The position numbers and the translations under genes were made by a program. A stretch of DNA of 64,000 bases, taken from Leishmania martiniquensis. Its lineage: Eukaryota; Euglenozoa; Kinetoplastea; Trypanosomatida; Trypanosomatidae. Below are positions 61,520 to 64,000 of this stretch, piece after piece; position 1 is the stretch's first letter; each line of letters begins with the position of its first letter. Where the stretch lies: NCBI RefSeq assembly GCF_017916325.1, contig NC_090170.1:1366001-1430000 (forward strand), read 5' to 3'. Below the pieces are notes generated by a model. The model was given only the letters and a program-made list of their open reading frames with translations. It had not been told where the DNA came from and did no database searches.

Positions 61520-63382
61520 TCACGGCGGCACGTTGGGGTGCCCGCTGGCCTGCTGGAGCACCTTCGCAGCAGAAGTGGCCGACGGCTTCTGCGTCGATGT
61601 ACGCGGCGCGGTGGGGTCGACAAACCGTTGCACAGTGACAACCTGTGGGAGTGTCAGAGGAGGGGTTTCACCATCTAGTGGCGCCTGAGCGGAGGTATTG
61701 ATGACGTTAGCACCAGCATTACCAGGCTGTCCGTCGTCCGGCATCGCCGTGGTGTCTATGTGCGGCTTCAGGTCCTCCCACTTGATGTACCAGAGCAGGA
61801 TGTAGATGTACAGAGGAGTCCCCACAGCCGTGACGCCGGTAAAAGGTCCGATCCACAGCGCCTTGATGCCAATCTTGAAATAGAAGAAGAGCAGAAAACT
61901 CAGGGGCACACCAACCACGCAGAACGCCACGGTGATAATCGCCGCCCCGAGCTTCTGCAACTCACACCCGCGCAGAGCACCCATCACGGTGCTCTGGAAA
62001 ACGTCGAAGAAGTGATATGGCATTACCAACCACATCAGTTCGCGGTAGATGGCTGCTACAGCATCGACCTCCTCCGCTTTTACGAAGAACGACGGAATAA
62101 ACGACTCCATGAGCAGGCACAGCGCGACATCGACAGCGGCAATGCACAACACAACAGCGAATGCGGTAAAGGTAATGCGCCGGGCAAGGAGCGGCTTGCC
62201 CTCACCAATCGCGTTGCCCACGAACACAGAAGTCAGTATCATCACACCGGAGCCCATGGACCACATCACACCGAAGACCTGCAGAGTAATCGTGTATGCC
62301 CCAAGCTCCGCGGACGTTCCGTATCCACCCGCAAGCGCGTTCACTTCAAGAGCGACCCACTCGCTCAGCATCATGCCCATAGAAGGCAGGGCGATTTTCG
62401 CAAGACTGCCGAGGTTTCGCGTGCAGCGAATATCCCACCCGCCCCATGTTAGCTTGTCCTGGCCAGTGTATCGTAGGTAGCAGATGAGACCCACGACCGT
62501 GCCCGTCATCATTATCAGCCACGCAATCGGCGAGCCGGCAAAACCGAAGAGCTTCACAAAGATGAGCTGCAGAATGGGATTCGAGATGGCGGCGGAAATG
62601 AGTGCAACAGGCAGCGGTTTCGTGAGATGCTGACATGAATAATACCGCTGGATAAGCTGAAACGCCATCGCCCCGGGAATTCCAAACACAGCCCAGCGAC
62701 ACCACCGGCCGGTGTAGTACACTACAGTGGCGCTCTCACCAGCAGCCGTAAGCAGCCCGTCAGCAAAGCAGAGGACGACACCCAGCGGCACGGCAGCCAC
62801 CATGAGAATAATGGCCATGCGCTGAGCATAAATGCCGTACATGTGCAGCGTGTGAGGCGCAGGTGGCTCCATCGCTATGCCCGCCCGGGCAGCTGCCTCC
62901 TTCGCGCGCGCCAGCCTCTTTTCCTCCTCCCGTCGGAAGTGGCCAAAGCTGTGCGATAGTACCGTCTCCAGTGCACCGCACAGCCCGGCACCAAACGCGA
63001 ACCCTGTGGCATTCACCAGCCCCAGGGCAAGGGACGCGCCGCCCATGGCTTCAAGGCCAAGCAGCCTCCCAATCACCAGGATAATTGTGAGGTTCAGCGA
63101 AAACTGCGCCAGCGACGACAGTGTAAGAGGGTAGCCTACAAAGAGGAACTTTTTCGCAATGTCCATGGTCGATATGTCCTTGGCCATGCCAGGTGCCGCC
63201 TCCTCGCCATTGACAGCGAGCGGCGTGCCGCCCTCAGGTAGGTGGCCTGTACTCGCGATGGCGTGAGCGATAGACTCAAGATCGGCCGCCGCGCCGCGTC
63301 CAGCAGCTGAGATGTGCGAGGTGAAGGACAGGTTCTCGATCACCACGTCACTGTCGGAGTTGGAAAGCGGTTGTGCGGACAT
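61520..63382 (-). CDS. MATE-family multidrug/organic cation exporter (paralogue 2)
   Basis: 620 aa from the ATG at 63382 (MSAQPLSNSDSD); upstream codons of the frame are UTR. After an acidic N-terminal tail of about 95 residues come about 12 hydrophobic spans. The MATE motif GLCGALETVLSHSFGH is nearly the same as in paralogue 1 (48046-49938). WGGWD, then LPSMGMMLSEW and VPLSFLLFF also align block by block. A charged loop after the motif (EEEKRLARAKEAAARAG) is longer here than in paralogue 1. The C-terminal tail of about 60 residues is short. The strong similarity shows an old duplication within the unit with five-gene spacing; substrates are unknown. Confidence 0.94.
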   Translation of the reverse strand: MSAQPLSNSDSDVVIENLSFTSHISAAGRGAAADLESIAHAIASTGHLPEGGTPLAVNGEEAAPGMAKDISTMDIAKKFLFVGYPLTLSSLAQFSLNLTIILVIGRLLGLEAMGGASLALGLVNATGFAFGAGLCGALETVLSHSFGHFRREEEKRLARAKEAAARAGIAMEPPAPHTLHMYGIYAQRMAIILMVAAVPLGVVLCFADGLLTAAGESATVVYYTGRWCRWAVFGIPGAMAFQLIQRYYSCQHLTKPLPVALISAAISNPILQLIFVKLFGFAGSPIAWLIMMTGTVVGLICYLRYTGQDKLTWGGWDIRCTRNLGSLAKIALPSMGMMLSEWVALEVNALAGGYGTSAELGAYTITLQVFGVMWSMGSGVMILTSVFVGNAIGEGKPLLARRITFTAFAVVLCIAAVDVALCLLMESFIPSFFVKAEEVDAVAAIYRELMWLVMPYHFFDVFQSTVMGALRGCELQKLGAAIITVAFCVVGVPLSFLLFFYFKIGIKALWIGPFTGVTAVGTPLYIYILLWYIKWEDLKPHIDTTAMPDDGQPGNAGANVINTSAQAPLDGETPPLTLPQVVTVQRFVDPTAPRTSTQKPSATSAAKVLQQASGHPNVPP

Positions 63383-63448
63383 GACTGAGTCAACGTGTGC
63401 GTCTGGGCTTGTGCGTGCGTGTATGTCTGTCAGTGTTCTGCTGTCCGA

Positions 63449-63481
63449 CTGTACCACCACCACCACAAGGGGAAAAAAATA
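63449..63481 (-). promoter_or_regulatory. Putative trans-splice acceptor of MATE paralogue 2
   Basis: A minus-strand T/C tract (63481-63466) and a (GGT)n spacer are followed by AG at 63450-63449, a 66-nt 5' UTR. Confidence 0.5.
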
Positions 63482-64000
63482 GAAACGCGAAGCGACGGCG
63501 GAGATCGCAGAAGGAGGAGCACAACAGACAAGCAAAGGGGTAAACAACAACAAAAGAGCCGGCAGGAGGACAATTACGTTAGCGCCTGCAGAGCAGAGTC
63601 AGATGGCGAGTCAGAGAGAGGGAGAGAGAGAGACGGAGAGGTAAAGATGAGGTGAGGGGGAAGAGCTCTCATACACATACGATGGAGTTCGGTAGCCGTG
63701 CCTGATAGACGACCCTCTGCACACACATCTAAGACGAGCTCGAATAATAATAAAAAAATACTAATAATGATAGTAAAGAAATGAATTTGCCCAGGGTAAA
63801 CAGACCAACACCACGAGAGCTGATGGCGCACCAGGACGTACGAAAATCTGTCGCGAAACAATTGGGAACCCAGAAAAAAAAGAGAGAGGCGCGCACTCTA
63901 AACCGAGATACGAAGAGCTGACAGTCACTCATACCCTTGCCAGTACACGCGAATTGCCGCTAGTGGCGAGCTCAAGACAGCTTCGACGATAGCAACGCCA
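63482..64000. other. Right-edge spacer
   Basis: Spacer upstream of MATE paralogue 2. It is A/G-rich on the plus strand with an AT-rich patch near 63744-63782. No gene is visible before the edge. Confidence 0.45.

Noticed and set aside
1..64000. CRISPR array, bacterial operon signals or rRNA genes
   Set aside because: No regular short repeats with unique spacers, no Shine-Dalgarno pattern and no rRNA-like segment. All features fit a trypanosomatid nuclear chromosome.

Overview
The window looks like part of a trypanosomatid chromosome, most likely Leishmania or a close Leishmaniinae relative. All 18 genes that I accept lie on the minus strand, and none needs an intron. The intergenic spacers are long, GC-rich and low in complexity. 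Many starts are preceded by a pyrimidine tract and an AG on the coding strand, as expected for spliced-leader trans-splicing. Degenerate retroposon fragments of the SIDER/DIRE kind sit in the spacers. Everything fits one polycistronic unit transcribed right to left; I see no strand switch, tRNA, rRNA or CRISPR array.

In the order of transcription (right to left) the genes are: a MATE-family transporter (63382-61520), the mitochondrial Fe-S scaffold IscU (60943-60446), a cyclophilin (57889-57179), a METTL2/6-type tRNA m3C methyltransferase (56470-55313), an XPG/Rad2 nuclease (54469-51674), a second MATE transporter (49938-48046), and a large FUSC-like membrane protein (45879-42313). Next come copy B of a GT2-type glycosyltransferase (39658-38087), a CRAL-TRIO/Sec14 protein (35799-34684), a coiled-coil protein (33101-30861), the KH protein Pno1 (29850-29185) and an unknown protein (28432-27167). 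Last are a DxDxT CTD-like phosphatase (23209-21524), copy A of the glycosyltransferase (15190-13619), cohesin SMC1 (11518-7553), a FYVE protein (6085-5198), a probable mS26-like mitoribosomal protein (4389-3109) and a C2-like protein running off the left edge (2024-1). Apart from the transporters, the genes share no obvious pathway, as is normal in trypanosomatid units.

The most unusual part is the repeat biology. A 2.3-kb block holding the whole glycosyltransferase gene, its splice acceptor and its 3' flank occurs at 13320-15640 and again at 37788-40108, with no difference that I can see. In both copies the 3' flank has an inverted repeat with 44-nt arms (42 of 44 paired), made of two opposed copies of a repeat core that also occurs at 40731, about 46270 and 58351. 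Three separate pairs of related elements differ by segments of 125, 92 and 62 bp, each bounded by a 5-8 bp direct repeat. This points to recurrent microhomology deletion. A spacer at 46.5-47.9 kb carries a broken non-LTR reverse transcriptase fragment.

Starts were set at real ATG codons. Several longer open frames begin with TTG or GTG and were trimmed. Product names rest on motifs recognised by eye, without database searches.
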